Assembly: GCF_004362215.1 (NCBI RefSeq)
Contig: NZ_SNWR01000001.1
Coordinates: forward strand, 3,040,001-3,104,000
Origin: Paractinoplanes brasiliensis
GTDB lineage: Bacteria; Actinomycetota; Actinomycetes; Mycobacteriales; Micromonosporaceae
Length of the DNA: 64,000 bases
Direction of reading: 5' to 3'
Shown: piece by piece, positions 55,897 to 64,000 of the stretch
How the letters are laid out: every line of letters begins with the position of its first letter
How positions within the stretch are numbered: the stretch's first letter is position 1
Notes under the pieces: generated by a model
Seen by the model: the letters and a program-made list of their open reading frames with translations, nothing else
Told to the model about the DNA's origin: nothing
Database searches by the model: none
Translations under genes and position numbers: made by a program

Positions 55897-58638
55897 GTGA
55901 CTGCACATCCCCGGAGGCTCCTCGCCCTCGCCGTCGCGGCCCTCACGGCCAGTGCCGGCGCGGTCGTGGCGTTCGCCTCGCCCGCAGCAGCGTTCGTCCC
56001 GAAGACGCCACCGCTGACCACCCCCTGGACCAGCCAGGTCAGCACGGCCAACCCCCTCCCGGAATACCCCCGGCCTCAGCTGACGCGCACCGACTGGCAG
56101 AGCCTCAACGGCATCTGGCAGTTCGCCGGCGCGTCGAACATCAACACCCCGCCGACGGGACAGACCCTCGGTGAGGAGATCCTCGTGCCGTACCCGATCG
56201 AGAGCGCGCTCTCCGGGATCATGCGGCGGCAGGACTACTCGTACTACCGCCGCACGTTCACCGTTCCGGCCGGCTGGTCGGGCCGCAACGTGCAGCTCAA
56301 CTTCGGCGCCGTCGACTGGCAGTCCAAGGTGTGGGTCAACGGCACGCTGCTCGGCACCCACGAGGGCGGCTACGACAAATTCTCGTACGACATCACGTCC
56401 GCTCTGCGGGCCGGCAGCAACGAGATCATCGTCGGCGTCTGGGACCCCACCAACGGCCAGGACATCCCGGTCGGCAAGCAGCGCCTGAGCCGCGGCGGCA
56501 TCTGGTACACCCCGTACTCGGGAATCTGGCAGACGGTGTGGCTCGAGCCGACGAATCCGGCGCACATCACCCGGCTCGACACCACTCCGAACGTCGCCGC
56601 GGGCGGCCTCGACCTGGTCGTGCAGGCCGCCGGCGCGAGCGGGCAGCAGGTCACCGCGCAGGTGCTGTCCGGCGGCACGGTCGTCGGTTCGGCCACCGGC
56701 ACGGTCGGCTCGTCGTTCCGCGTGCCGGTGCCCAACGCGCGCCTCTGGACCCCCGACGATCCCTTCCTGTACGACCTGCGGGTCACGCTGAGCAGCGGGG
56801 ACACGGTCGGCGGCTACTTCGGCATGCGCTCGCTCGGCAAGGCCGTGCTGGGCGGGGTGCTTCGCCCGACGCTCAACGGCAAGTTCGTCTTCCAGCTGGG
56901 CACGCTCGACCAGGGTTACTGGCCCGACGGCATCTCGACCGCGCCCACCGACGCCGCGCTGCGCTTCGACCTGGAGCAGCAGAAGGCGCTGGGCTTCAAC
57001 ATGGTGCGCAAGCACATCAAGGTCGAGAGCGACCGCTGGTTCTACCACGCCGACCGGCTGGGCCTGCTGGTCTGGCAGGACATGCCGGCGCTGGCCAGCG
57101 GGCGCGAGCCGTCAGCGGCGGGCCGCACCCGGTTCGAGAAGGAACTGAAGGAGATGATCGACGAGCACAAGGGCATCACGTCGATCGTGCAGTGGGTGCC
57201 GTTCAACGAGGGCTGGGGCCAGTACGACTCCGGGCGCATCGCCGATCTGGTGAAGAGCTGGGACCCGACCCGGATGGTCAACCACAACTCCGGCTCCAAC
57301 TGCTGCGACTCCGACCCCGACCCGGGCAACGGCGACGTCATCGACGACCACCTGTACGTCGGCCCCGGCATCACCCGCCCGCCGACAGCCACCCGGTTCG
57401 CGGTCAACGGCGAGTACGGCGGCCTGGGCCTGCGCACCCCCGGGCACGAGTGGCCGACCAGCGGCAAGTTCGCGTACGAGTGGCTGCCCGACAGCAACGC
57501 CCTGACCAGCAGATACGTGCAGATCACGGGCCGGATGGTCGACCTGATCAACGGCAACGGGCTGTCCGGCTCCGTCTACACCGAACCGACCGACGTCGAG
57601 GAGGAGCTCAACGGTTTCTTCACGTACGACCGGCAGCTCCGCAAGATGGACTTCGCCCGCGTACGTGAGGTCAACCTGCGGGTCCTGGGCGCGGCCAACG
57701 GCACCACGCTCTCGCTCAACCGGCCCGCCTCGCTGCGGGTCACCACGCCCGGCTACACCGACCGCTACCTGCGGCACGCTGACGGCGCCGCCCGTACGGA
57801 CGTGATCTCGACGTCCAGCTCCACCACCGCCCGGCAGGACGCCACGTATCTCGTACGCCCGGGTCTGTCCAATGCGTCCTGCTACTCGTTCGAGTCGCGC
57901 AACTTCGCAGGCCAGTACCTGCGGCACCGCAACTCCCGCGTCTATCGCGAGGCCGACACCGGCGGATCGTTCGCCGGCGACGCGACCTTCTGCGCCCGGC
58001 CCGGCCTCTCCGGCGGCGGCACGTCGCTCGAGTCGGCCAACTTCCCCGGCCGCTACCTGCGGCACCGGGCCGAGGAGGTGTGGGTCGAGGCGAGCAGCGG
58101 AGGCTCGTTCAACGACGACGCGACCTGGGCCGTGGGCTCACCGTTGTGGCGAAGCGGCGCCGACCTGGCCGTCGGGCAGAGCCGGTCGTTCCGGGTCACC
58201 ACGCCCGGCTTCGACAACCGTTACCTGCGGCACCGTGACAACCTGGCGCGCACCGACGTGATCTCGGCGTCGAGCGCGCAGGCCGACCGGCGCGACGCGA
58301 CCTTCACCGTGCGCGCCGGTCTGGCCGACAACAGCTGCTACACGTTCGAGTCGGTCAACTATCCCGGCCAGTACCTGCGGCATTCGGGTTACCGGCTGCA
58401 GAAGGCGGCCAACGACGGGAGCGCGACGTTCCAGCAGGACGCCACGTTCTGCGCCCAGCCCGGCCTCAACGGCGGATCGGGCAACGTCTCGCTCGAATCG
58501 ATCAACTACCCCGGCTACTACTGGCGGCACTACGCCGAAGCCGTCTACATCGCCACCAACGGCGGTGGCAACACGTGGGACAACGCCGGCAGCTACAACG
58601 CCGACGTGACCTGGAACAACGCGGCCCCGCTGGGGTAG
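55897..58638 (+). CDS. Secreted GH2 glycoside hydrolase with two AbfB (CBM42) trefoil domains
   Basis: A 913-residue exported enzyme. The GTG at 55897 has GAAGGAGAGAG upstream and starts a Sec signal (RRLLALAVAALTASAGAVVA). Next come GH2 sugar-binding (~60-200), Ig-like (~210-300) and TIM-barrel domains (~305-600). The acid/base is probably Glu 438 in WVPFNEGWGQYD, the nucleophile perhaps Glu 506 in VNGEYGGLGL. The C-terminal ~300 residues have six repeats carrying [RQY]Y[LW]RH, i.e. two beta-trefoils of the AbfB type, which bind arabinofuranose side chains. So the target is likely an arabinose-containing plant polysaccharide; the GH2 specificity is uncertain. Encoded between binding protein and ATPase of a sugar transporter. 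Confidence 0.9.
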   Translation: MTAHPRRLLALAVAALTASAGAVVAFASPAAAFVPKTPPLTTPWTSQVSTANPLPEYPRPQLTRTDWQSLNGIWQFAGASNINTPPTGQTLGEEILVPYPIESALSGIMRRQDYSYYRRTFTVPAGWSGRNVQLNFGAVDWQSKVWVNGTLLGTHEGGYDKFSYDITSALRAGSNEIIVGVWDPTNGQDIPVGKQRLSRGGIWYTPYSGIWQTVWLEPTNPAHITRLDTTPNVAAGGLDLVVQAAGASGQQVTAQVLSGGTVVGSATGTVGSSFRVPVPNARLWTPDDPFLYDLRVTLSSGDTVGGYFGMRSLGKAVLGGVLRPTLNGKFVFQLGTLDQGYWPDGISTAPTDAALRFDLEQQKALGFNMVRKHIKVESDRWFYHADRLGLLVWQDMPALASGREPSAAGRTRFEKELKEMIDEHKGITSIVQWVPFNEGWGQYDSGRIADLVKSWDPTRMVNHNSGSNCCDSDPDPGNGDVIDDHLYVGPGITRPPTATRFAVNGEYGGLGLRTPGHEWPTSGKFAYEWLPDSNALTSRYVQITGRMVDLINGNGLSGSVYTEPTDVEEELNGFFTYDRQLRKMDFARVREVNLRVLGAANGTTLSLNRPASLRVTTPGYTDRYLRHADGAARTDVISTSSSTTARQDATYLVRPGLSNASCYSFESRNFAGQYLRHRNSRVYREADTGGSFAGDATFCARPGLSGGGTSLESANFPGRYLRHRAEEVWVEASSGGSFNDDATWAVGSPLWRSGADLAVGQSRSFRVTTPGFDNRYLRHRDNLARTDVISASSAQADRRDATFTVRAGLADNSCYTFESVNYPGQYLRHSGYRLQKAANDGSATFQQDATFCAQPGLNGGSGNVSLESINYPGYYWRHYAEAVYIATNGGGNTWDNAGSYNADVTWNNAAPLG

Positions 58639-58646
58639 CTACGACC

Positions 58647-58682
58647 GCCGGGCCGGGTGGTGCCCTGACCATCCGGCCCGGC
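58647..58682 (+). other. Large intercistronic hairpin before the ATPase gene
   Basis: GCCGGGCCGG plus GTGGT (58647-58661) pairs with ACCAT plus CCGGCCCGGC (58668-58682) around a 6-nt loop: a ~15-bp stem that fills the 64-bp gap. It could end much of the transcription after the GH2 gene or protect the upstream mRNA, lowering ATPase/permease output. No U tract follows. Confidence 0.5.
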
Positions 58683-58702
58683 ACCGATTGAGGAGCCACT
58701 GC

Positions 58703-60226
58703 ATGGCGTTGCTGGAAGTCGTCGACGTCTCCAAGATATTTCCGGGCGTACGCGCCCTCGACTCGGTGTCCTTCACACTGCAACCGGGCGAGGTGCACGC
58801 GCTCGTCGGCGAGAACGGCGCCGGCAAGTCCACCTTGATCAAGGTGCTCACCGGCGTCTACCAGCCGGACGGTGGCGAGCTGCGGTATCAGGACTCGCCG
58901 GCGCAGTTCGGCACCCCGATGGACGCCCAGCGCGCCGGCATCTCGACCATCTATCAGGAGGTCAACCTCGTCCCGCTGATGAGCGTGGCGCAGAACCTCT
59001 TCCTCGGTCGCGAGCCGCGCAACAAACTCGGCCTGATCGACCGGGGCAGGATGGAGCGCGAGGCCCGCGAGGTGCTGGCCGGTTACGGCGTCACCACCGA
59101 CGTCCGCCGCCAGCTGGGCACGCTCGCGCTCGGCGCTCAGCAGATGGTCGCCCTGGCCCGCGCCGTCATGATCGACGCGAAGGTCGTGATCATGGACGAG
59201 CCCACGTCGTCGCTCGAGCCGCGCGAGGTGCAGACCCTCTTCGGCGTCATCCGTGACCTGCACGTACGCGGCATCGGCATCATCTACGTCAGCCACCGGC
59301 TCGACGAGCTCTACGAGATCTGCGACGCGGTCACCATCCTGCGCGACGGCCGGCTGGTGCACACCGGCAAGCTGGCCGGCCTGGAACGGATCAAGCTGGT
59401 TTCGCTCATGCTCGGGCGCGACATGGCCGAGGTCCGCCGCGAGGGGGCGACAGCGTTCTCGGGCGCGGCCACCGGTCACGACGAGGACCCGCCGGTGCTG
59501 CGGGTGCGGGGGCTGAACAGCCGGCACAAACTGCACGACATCAGCTTCGACGTGCGTCCCGGCGAGGTGGTCGGGCTGGGCGGGCTGCTGGGCGCCGGCC
59601 GCAGCGAGACGGTCAAGGCCATCGGCGGCGCGTACCACCTGGACAGCGGTCAGATCGAGGTCGACGGCAAAGAGCTGAAAAAGCCCACCCCCGTACGCGC
59701 GGTGCAGGCGGGCGTGGCCGTCCAGCCCGAGGACCGCAAGGCCGAAGGCATCGTGCCCGGCCTCTCCGTACGCGAGAACATCGCGCTGGCCATCCTGCCC
59801 CGCGTGTCCCGAGGCGGGTTCGTCTCCGACGCGAAGATCGACGCGATCGTCGACATGTACATGAAGCGCCTGCGGATCAAGGCGTCCAGCCCCGACCAGG
59901 CCGTGGGCGACCTCTCCGGCGGCAACCAGCAGAAGGTGCTGCTGGCCCGGCTGCTCGCCACCGACCCCAAGGTGCTGCTGCTCGACGAGCCGACCCGCGG
60001 CATCGACGTCGGCGCCAAGGCCGAGGTGCAGTCGCTGATCGACGGACTGGCGGCCGAGGGACTCGGCGTCGTGCTGGTCTCGTCGGACGCCGAGGAGTTG
60101 GTCGAGGGCTCGGACAGGGTGGTGGTGCTGCGCGACGGCGTCGTGGTCGGCACCCTGACCGGCGCCGAGGTCACCACCGAGGACCTGATGTCCACCATCG
60201 CAACGGAGGCCCCCCGTGAGCACTGA
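58703..60226 (+). CDS. Sugar ABC transporter ATPase with two nucleotide-binding domains (RbsA/MglA type)
   Basis: A 507-residue ATPase. The first half has Walker A GENGAGKSTLIKVL and Walker B VVIMDEPTSSLE, with a weakened signature loop (LALGAQQMVALARA); the second has a degenerate Walker A (GGLLGAGRSETVKAI) and a good signature LSGGNQQKVLLARLL and Walker B VLLLDEPTRGIDVG. This is the standard tandem ATPase of monosaccharide CUT2 transporters. ATG 58703 has GAGGAG 8 nt upstream. Overlaps the first permease by 11 nt. Confidence 0.94.
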   Translation: MALLEVVDVSKIFPGVRALDSVSFTLQPGEVHALVGENGAGKSTLIKVLTGVYQPDGGELRYQDSPAQFGTPMDAQRAGISTIYQEVNLVPLMSVAQNLFLGREPRNKLGLIDRGRMEREAREVLAGYGVTTDVRRQLGTLALGAQQMVALARAVMIDAKVVIMDEPTSSLEPREVQTLFGVIRDLHVRGIGIIYVSHRLDELYEICDAVTILRDGRLVHTGKLAGLERIKLVSLMLGRDMAEVRREGATAFSGAATGHDEDPPVLRVRGLNSRHKLHDISFDVRPGEVVGLGGLLGAGRSETVKAIGGAYHLDSGQIEVDGKELKKPTPVRAVQAGVAVQPEDRKAEGIVPGLSVRENIALAILPRVSRGGFVSDAKIDAIVDMYMKRLRIKASSPDQAVGDLSGGNQQKVLLARLLATDPKVLLLDEPTRGIDVGAKAEVQSLIDGLAAEGLGVVLVSSDAEELVEGSDRVVVLRDGVVVGTLTGAEVTTEDLMSTIATEAPREH

Positions 60227-61184
60227 AACGGTGGCCGCCCGGCCCGTCGTCGACGCCGCCCGCCTCAAGGCCTGGCTGCCCAAGTACGGCGTCTACGCCG
60301 CCATCGTGCTGCTGGTCGTCTACAACATCTTCTTCACGCCGTACTTCGCGACCTGGAGCAACCTGCGCATCCAGCTGATCCAGGTGGCGCCGATCGTCAT
60401 CGTGGCCCTCGGCATGGCGCTGGTGATCGGCACCGAGGGCATCGACCTCTCGGTCGGCTCGGTCATGGCCCTGGCCGCCGCCTTCATCCCGCTCTATCTC
60501 GGGTACGGGGTGGTCGCCGCGATCCTGGTCGCCCTGCTCGCCGGGGTCGCCGTCGGCCTGATCAACGGTGTTCTGGTCGCCAAGGTGGGCCTGCAGCCGA
60601 TCGTCGCGACCCTCGCACTGTTCGTGGGCGGGCGCGGTCTCGCCGTCGTGATCAGCGAGGGCAAGCTCGTCGACATCCGCAACCCCGACTTCCTCTACCT
60701 CGGCTCGGGTGACCTGCTCGGCATCCCGGTGCTGGTCTGGATCGCGGCGCTGATGGTGCTGATCGTCGGCTTCGTCATGCGCCGCACGGTCTTCGGCCGC
60801 CGGCTGCTGGCCGTCGGCGGCAACCGCCCGGCCGCCGAGCTGGCCGGCCTGCCGGTCAAGCGGGTGCTGATCACCGTGTACGTGGTGTGCGCGGTGCTGG
60901 CGTCCATCGCCGGCCTGCTCTCGGTGGCCCGCATCCAGTCCAGCGACGCGTCCTCGGTGGGCCTGCTCATCGAGCTTTCCGCGATCACCGCCGTGGTGGT
61001 GGGCGGCACCCCGCTCACCGGCGGCAAGGTCCGGGTCCTGGGCACAGTGGCCGGCGCCCTGCTCATGCAGCTGGTGATCGCCACGATGATCAAGCACAAC
61101 CTGCAGCCCTCCACCACCGAGATGGTGCAGGCCGTGATCATCCTGATCGCGGTCTACGTGGCCCGAGAGAGGAAGACCCGGTGA
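60216..61184 (+). CDS. CUT2 sugar ABC permease 1 (RbsC type)
   Basis: A 322-residue permease with about nine to ten helices. Family segments: LGMALVIGTEGIDLSVGSVM (residues ~64-83), GLINGVLVAKVGLQPIVATL and GGTPLTGGKVRVLGT. GTG start overlapping the ATPase gene by 11 nt. It is paired with a second, different RbsC-like permease, forming a heterodimeric channel as in YtfT/YjfF-type pentose or galactofuranose transporters. Confidence 0.93.
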   Translation: MSTETVAARPVVDAARLKAWLPKYGVYAAIVLLVVYNIFFTPYFATWSNLRIQLIQVAPIVIVALGMALVIGTEGIDLSVGSVMALAAAFIPLYLGYGVVAAILVALLAGVAVGLINGVLVAKVGLQPIVATLALFVGGRGLAVVISEGKLVDIRNPDFLYLGSGDLLGIPVLVWIAALMVLIVGFVMRRTVFGRRLLAVGGNRPAAELAGLPVKRVLITVYVVCAVLASIAGLLSVARIQSSDASSVGLLIELSAITAVVVGGTPLTGGKVRVLGTVAGALLMQLVIATMIKHNLQPSTTEMVQAVIILIAVYVARERKTR

Positions 61185-62200
61185 CCATGACGAACGTCTC
61201 GGGACCGGAGACCCCGGCGATCGTTGCCGAGGATGTCCGCAAGGCCGAGCGCACCGACCGCGTCGTCGGCACGATCCAGCGGCAGGGCGCCCTGGCCGTC
61301 CTCGTCGTCGTGGTGCTGATCGCGCTGGCGACGTTCCCCAACTTCCGCAGCTTCGACAACGCGGCGACGATCCTGGTCGCGGCCGCGCCGCCGATGCTGA
61401 TCGCGCTCGGCATGACCTTCGTGATCATCACGGGCGGGATCGACCTGTCGGTGGGCTCGCTCTACGTGCTCGGTGGCGTGCTGGCCGCCTGGGCCTCGCA
61501 GTACGGCATCCTGGCCGCGTTCCTGCTCCCACTGGCCGTGTGCGGGGCGATCGGCCTGGTCAACGGGCTGCTCATCGCGTACACCCGGATGGCGCCGTTC
61601 ATCGTGACGCTCGCGGCCCTGCTCGGCGCGCGCGGGCTCATGCGGGCGATCAGCGCCGAGGGCTCCAACACGTACCTCGTGCAGGACGACACGTTCCGCA
61701 AGCTCGGCAACGGCTCGTTCCTCAACATCGGCTACCAGGTGTGGCTGGTCGCGGGGCTGGTCGTGATCGGCATGGTGGTGCTGGCCCGCACCCGGTTCGG
61801 CGCCTCGGTCTACTCCGTCGGCGGCAGCGAGGACGCGGCCAGCCTCATGGGTGTGCCCGTACGCCGTACGAAGGTCTGGGTCTATGTCCTGTCGGGGCTG
61901 CTCGCGGGGCTGGCCGGGGCCATCAACGCGGCCAAGCTCGGTTCCGGGGTGACGGTGCTGGGCACGGGCATGGAGCTGGACGCGATCGCCGCCGTCGTCA
62001 TCGGCGGGACGCTGCTCACCGGCGGGGCGGGCACGATCGCCGGCACCATCGCCGGGGTGCTGCTGCTCGGCGTGATCCAAAACCTGATCAACCAGGTCGG
62101 CAACCTCAACAGCAACTGGCAGCAGGTGATCAGCGGCGCTTTCCTCGCCCTGGTCGTGGTGGCACAGACCTATCTCGTACGGCTTCGCAGAGTGACCTAA
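61181..62200 (+). CDS. CUT2 sugar ABC permease 2 (RbsC type)
   Basis: A 339-residue permease. Family motifs: LGMTFVIITGGIDLSVGSLY, GLVNGLLIAYTRMAPFIVTL and GGTLLTGGAGTIAGTIAGVL. The GTG at 61181 overlaps the stop of permease 1 (GTGA); ATG 61187 is an alternative start. Two distinct permeases in one CUT2 operon favour the YtfQRT-YjfF-like arrangement (galactofuranose) or an L-arabinose-type system; the ligand is not determined. It overlaps the convergent anti-sigma gene by 4 bp. Confidence 0.93.
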   Translation: MTMTNVSGPETPAIVAEDVRKAERTDRVVGTIQRQGALAVLVVVVLIALATFPNFRSFDNAATILVAAAPPMLIALGMTFVIITGGIDLSVGSLYVLGGVLAAWASQYGILAAFLLPLAVCGAIGLVNGLLIAYTRMAPFIVTLAALLGARGLMRAISAEGSNTYLVQDDTFRKLGNGSFLNIGYQVWLVAGLVVIGMVVLARTRFGASVYSVGGSEDAASLMGVPVRRTKVWVYVLSGLLAGLAGAINAAKLGSGVTVLGTGMELDAIAAVVIGGTLLTGGAGTIAGTIAGVLLLGVIQNLINQVGNLNSNWQQVISGAFLALVVVAQTYLVRLRRVT

Positions 62201-62904
62201 TTCAAATCGGCCGTGCCCAGCACCTGACCGTCGTGATCCTGGACCTCGATCCGGCTGACGTTGCGCAGCTGGATCGAGCTCGCCCCGATCACCTTGGCGT
62301 TGCCGCTCGGCGTGGGCCCCCACACCATTGCCTGCTCGACCTGCCCGGACGAGGCCCGCACCTGGCAGTGGAAGGGGCCCTGGCCGCGCAGCTTCGTCAC
62401 GTCGAGCGCCACCGAGACACCCCACGTCTTCGGCGTGAGCACGGCCTGACCCGCCATGCCGCTGCCCTGGGCCGGCAGGAACCGCGCGGTCACCAGCTCG
62501 GGGCTCGGCAACACCTGCGGCGGCCTGCCTTCCCGGTTGCCGCGCAGCACCCCGAACCCGATCCCCACCGCCACCAGCACCACGGCCGCTGCGGCGAGCC
62601 AGCGGACGCCGGCCATGCGGCTCTGCCGGGACCGCTCGGCCCGCATCAGGCGCAGCAGGCCGTCGATGTTCTCCTGGCTCGGGCGGGCCGACATGCTGAC
62701 CGGCGCCGCCGTCGACGGCTCCTCCCGGTGCGCCTCGGGAAGCCGGCGCAGCAGCTCGGGCACGGCGGCCAGCCGGTCGAGCTCGTCCCGGCAGCGATCG
62801 CAATCGTGCAGGTGGGCGTCGAGCCGCTCGGTGTCCGCCTCGTCAAGGCCGCCGAGCAGATAACCCCCGAGCAACCGGTGCAGGTCGTCGTGGTCGGTGC
62901 TCAC
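62197..62904 (-). CDS. Zinc-binding anti-sigma factor
   Basis: A 235-residue membrane protein. Residues ~1-60 carry the ZAS-type zinc motif H-x3-C-x2-C (His 31, Cys 35, Cys 38 in AHLHDCDRCRDEL). One transmembrane helix (RWLAAAAVVLVAVGIGFGVL) is near residue 105 and a ~110-residue extracytoplasmic domain of the RskA kind follows. It overlaps the ECF sigma gene by 4 nt and very probably binds that sigma factor until an envelope or redox signal releases it. Confidence 0.92.
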   Translation of the reverse strand: MSTDHDDLHRLLGGYLLGGLDEADTERLDAHLHDCDRCRDELDRLAAVPELLRRLPEAHREEPSTAAPVSMSARPSQENIDGLLRLMRAERSRQSRMAGVRWLAAAAVVLVAVGIGFGVLRGNREGRPPQVLPSPELVTARFLPAQGSGMAGQAVLTPKTWGVSVALDVTKLRGQGPFHCQVRASSGQVEQAMVWGPTPSGNAKVIGASSIQLRNVSRIEVQDHDGQVLGTADLN

Positions 62905-63422
62905 CGCAGCACCCCCATCTCCTCGAACACCGTGCGCAACGCCCGCACCGCGTAGTACGCCCGGGACTTGACCGTGCCCTCGGGCACCGAAAGCTCGCGG
63001 GCCGCGTCGGCCACGCTCTGGCCCTCGTAGTACATGGCCTTGACCACCGCCTGGTGGTCGGCCGACAGCCGCTCCAGCGCCTCGGCGACCAGCCAGCCCT
63101 CGACCATCTCGTCGACGTTGTCCGCCGACGGCATCGCGTTCACCGCGGCCTCGTCAGCCACCAGGTGCGGCCGGCGCTGCTCGGCCCGCCACGCGTTGGT
63201 GACCACGTTGCGAGCGATGGTCAGCAGGTAGGAGCGGGTGCGGCCGGGATCGGTGTCGAGGTGGTCGATGTGCTTCCAGGCGCGCAGCAGCGTCTCCTGC
63301 ACGAGATCCTCGGCCCGATGCCGATCATGGACGTAGCGCAGGACGAAGCTGAGCAGAACCGCATAGTGCTCCATGTAGAGCGCGGTCATCAGCTCCTCGT
63401 CGGGGCTCACCCGTCGCCTCAT
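62901..63422 (-). CDS. ECF RNA polymerase sigma factor (SigK/SigL-like)
   Basis: A 173-residue sigma factor. Region 2: YAVLLSFVLRYVHDRHRAED then LVQETLLRAWKHI; region 4: LSADHQAVVKAMYYEGQSV then ADAARELSVPEGTVKSRAYYAVRAL (seen as AARELSVPEGTVKSR). No extra C-terminal domain. ATG 63422 or GTG 63410 could be the start; GAGG before the latter is better placed. Cotranscribed with its anti-sigma. Target promoters are not evident in the window. Confidence 0.92.
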   Translation of the reverse strand: MRRRVSPDEELMTALYMEHYAVLLSFVLRYVHDRHRAEDLVQETLLRAWKHIDHLDTDPGRTRSYLLTIARNVVTNAWRAEQRRPHLVADEAAVNAMPSADNVDEMVEGWLVAEALERLSADHQAVVKAMYYEGQSVADAARELSVPEGTVKSRAYYAVRALRTVFEEMGVLR

Positions 63423-63552
63423 CCGCGCCCGCCTTCTCGAACACCACTCGCCACCACGTTGTACACCGCGATGGTGAACTCGGTTCGACCCGGCACGCCG
63501 GACGTCCCCCGCGCCCGGCGGAACACTGGCGTGTCACGGGCACAATGAGGAC

Positions 63553-63585
63553 GATGCCCGGTCCCCCTCGCCGGGACCGGGCATC
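63553..63585 (-). terminator. Hairpin terminator after the neprosin-like gene
   Basis: GATGCCCGGTCCC and GGGACCGGGCATC form a perfect 13-bp stem with a 7-nt loop, 23 bp after the stop of the reverse-strand secreted protein and well upstream of the sigma gene. It probably ends that transcript. Confidence 0.75.
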
Positions 63586-63608
63586 GCGTCATGGGCCGCG
63601 CCGGGCGG

Positions 63609-64000
63609 TCAGCAGTCCCCCGGACCCCCGTACCGGAACGACCGTGCTGTGACCGGCGCGACGGGATACGTCTTCTCGGCCGTGCTGTAGATGAACAAGT
63701 CGACCGGCGGGCCGTCGATGTACGAGACACTCGAGACACGGGCAGCGGTGTCCTTGGACGACGGCGTGCCGTTGCCCATGTCGGTGCAGGTCTTGTCCTT
63801 GTTCACGCCGGCGGCGACCTCACCGTAGACCTGGACGTAGCCGGAGCGGTTGAACTTCACGCCCTGCTTGTTCCAGATCTCCTCCGGGAAGTAGCCGATC
63901 CAGGCGGTGTCGTACGCGATCCACCAGCCCTTGTCGTAGTACTGGATGCCGAACTTCTTGGTGACGCCGTACGGCAGGGTCGCGCCGGGCTTGATCTCGC
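63609..64000 (-). CDS. Neprosin-domain (DUF239) secreted protein, C-terminal part (5' partial)
   Basis: The frame is open to the right edge, so only the last ~130 residues are seen. They read YGVTKKFGIQYYDKGWWIAY, then TAWIGYFPEEIWNKQGVKF, SGYVQVYGEV and TCTDMGNGTP, ending ARSFRYGGPGDC. This W-W-I-x-Y, G-Y-F/W-P, YGGEV-like and C-T-D-M-G-N-G order is that of the neprosin (DUF239) domain, a secreted glutamic-type prolyl endopeptidase family first known from plants and also found in actinobacteria. The two cysteines may form a disulfide outside the cell. Catalytic glutamates cannot be judged from the fragment alone. Confidence 0.75.
   Translation of the reverse strand, partial: EIKPGATLPYGVTKKFGIQYYDKGWWIAYDTAWIGYFPEEIWNKQGVKFNRSGYVQVYGEVAAGVNKDKTCTDMGNGTPSSKDTAARVSSVSYIDGPPVDLFIYSTAEKTYPVAPVTARSFRYGGPGDC

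Noticed and set aside
1..64000. tRNA genes, insertion sequences or integrase/att sites
   Set aside because: No cloverleaf, no transposase or integrase-like frame and no terminal inverted repeats were recognised by eye on either strand.

Overview
The window is a 64 kb piece of a very GC-rich chromosome. Codon third positions are almost all G or C, GTG starts are common, many genes overlap by 4 nt (ATGA or GTGA), and GTACG/CGTAC words are frequent. Gene content points to a sporulating, Actinoplanes-like member of the Micromonosporaceae: SARP and LuxR regulators, ECF sigma with a zinc anti-sigma, binding-protein sugar transporters, two GGDEF-EAL proteins and a full pseudaminic acid pathway. Genus is an inference. 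No rRNA, tRNA, transposase or CRISPR array was seen.

Layout. 1-4.5 kb: end of a beta-propeller protein, a flippase-like membrane protein, then a reverse-strand operon (metal exporter, cyclase-family protein, TPR protein) behind a clear yybP-ykoY manganese riboswitch. 4.5-11.7 kb: secreted alpha/beta hydrolase, MFS pump with divergent TetR and twin operators, MarR regulator, an unknown protein, an APC permease and a toxin/immunity-like pair whose toxin frame has lost its stop. 11.7-16.7 kb: DeoR-controlled polyol operon (binding protein, two permeases, zinc dehydrogenase, no ATPase). 16.9-23.1 kb: two GGDEF-EAL proteins around an odd APH-fold kinase.

23.3-45.3 kb is the centrepiece. PseH-like acetyltransferase and PseI synthase lie on one side; PseB, PseC, a cytidylyltransferase and PseG form a forward operon 15 kb away, so CMP-pseudaminic acid synthesis looks complete. 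Between them lies a tightly coupled reverse operon of ACP, ketoreductase-like SDR, AMP ligase, LuxE-like acyl-protein synthetase, LuxC-like acyl reductase and a GT-C-like membrane protein. A two-gene module (glycosyltransferase-like protein plus degenerate methyltransferase-like protein with a coiled-coil tail) occurs twice, once in each arm. No Maf transferase or flagellin gene is present, so the glycan could decorate flagella, another protein or a cell-wall polymer. An MMPL transporter with its own two-component system, and two copies of a shared palindrome, is embedded in the region.

45.3-64 kb: quinone oxidoreductase; a decayed hipBA locus with an array of five palindromes at 27-28 bp spacing; MFS pump; LD-carboxypeptidase; an atypical response regulator divergent from a large SARP/ATPase/TPR regulator with 11-bp direct repeats between them; a sugar ABC operon that includes a secreted GH2 enzyme carrying two AbfB trefoils; sigma/anti-sigma pair; and the C-terminal part of a neprosin-family secreted protein cut by the window edge.
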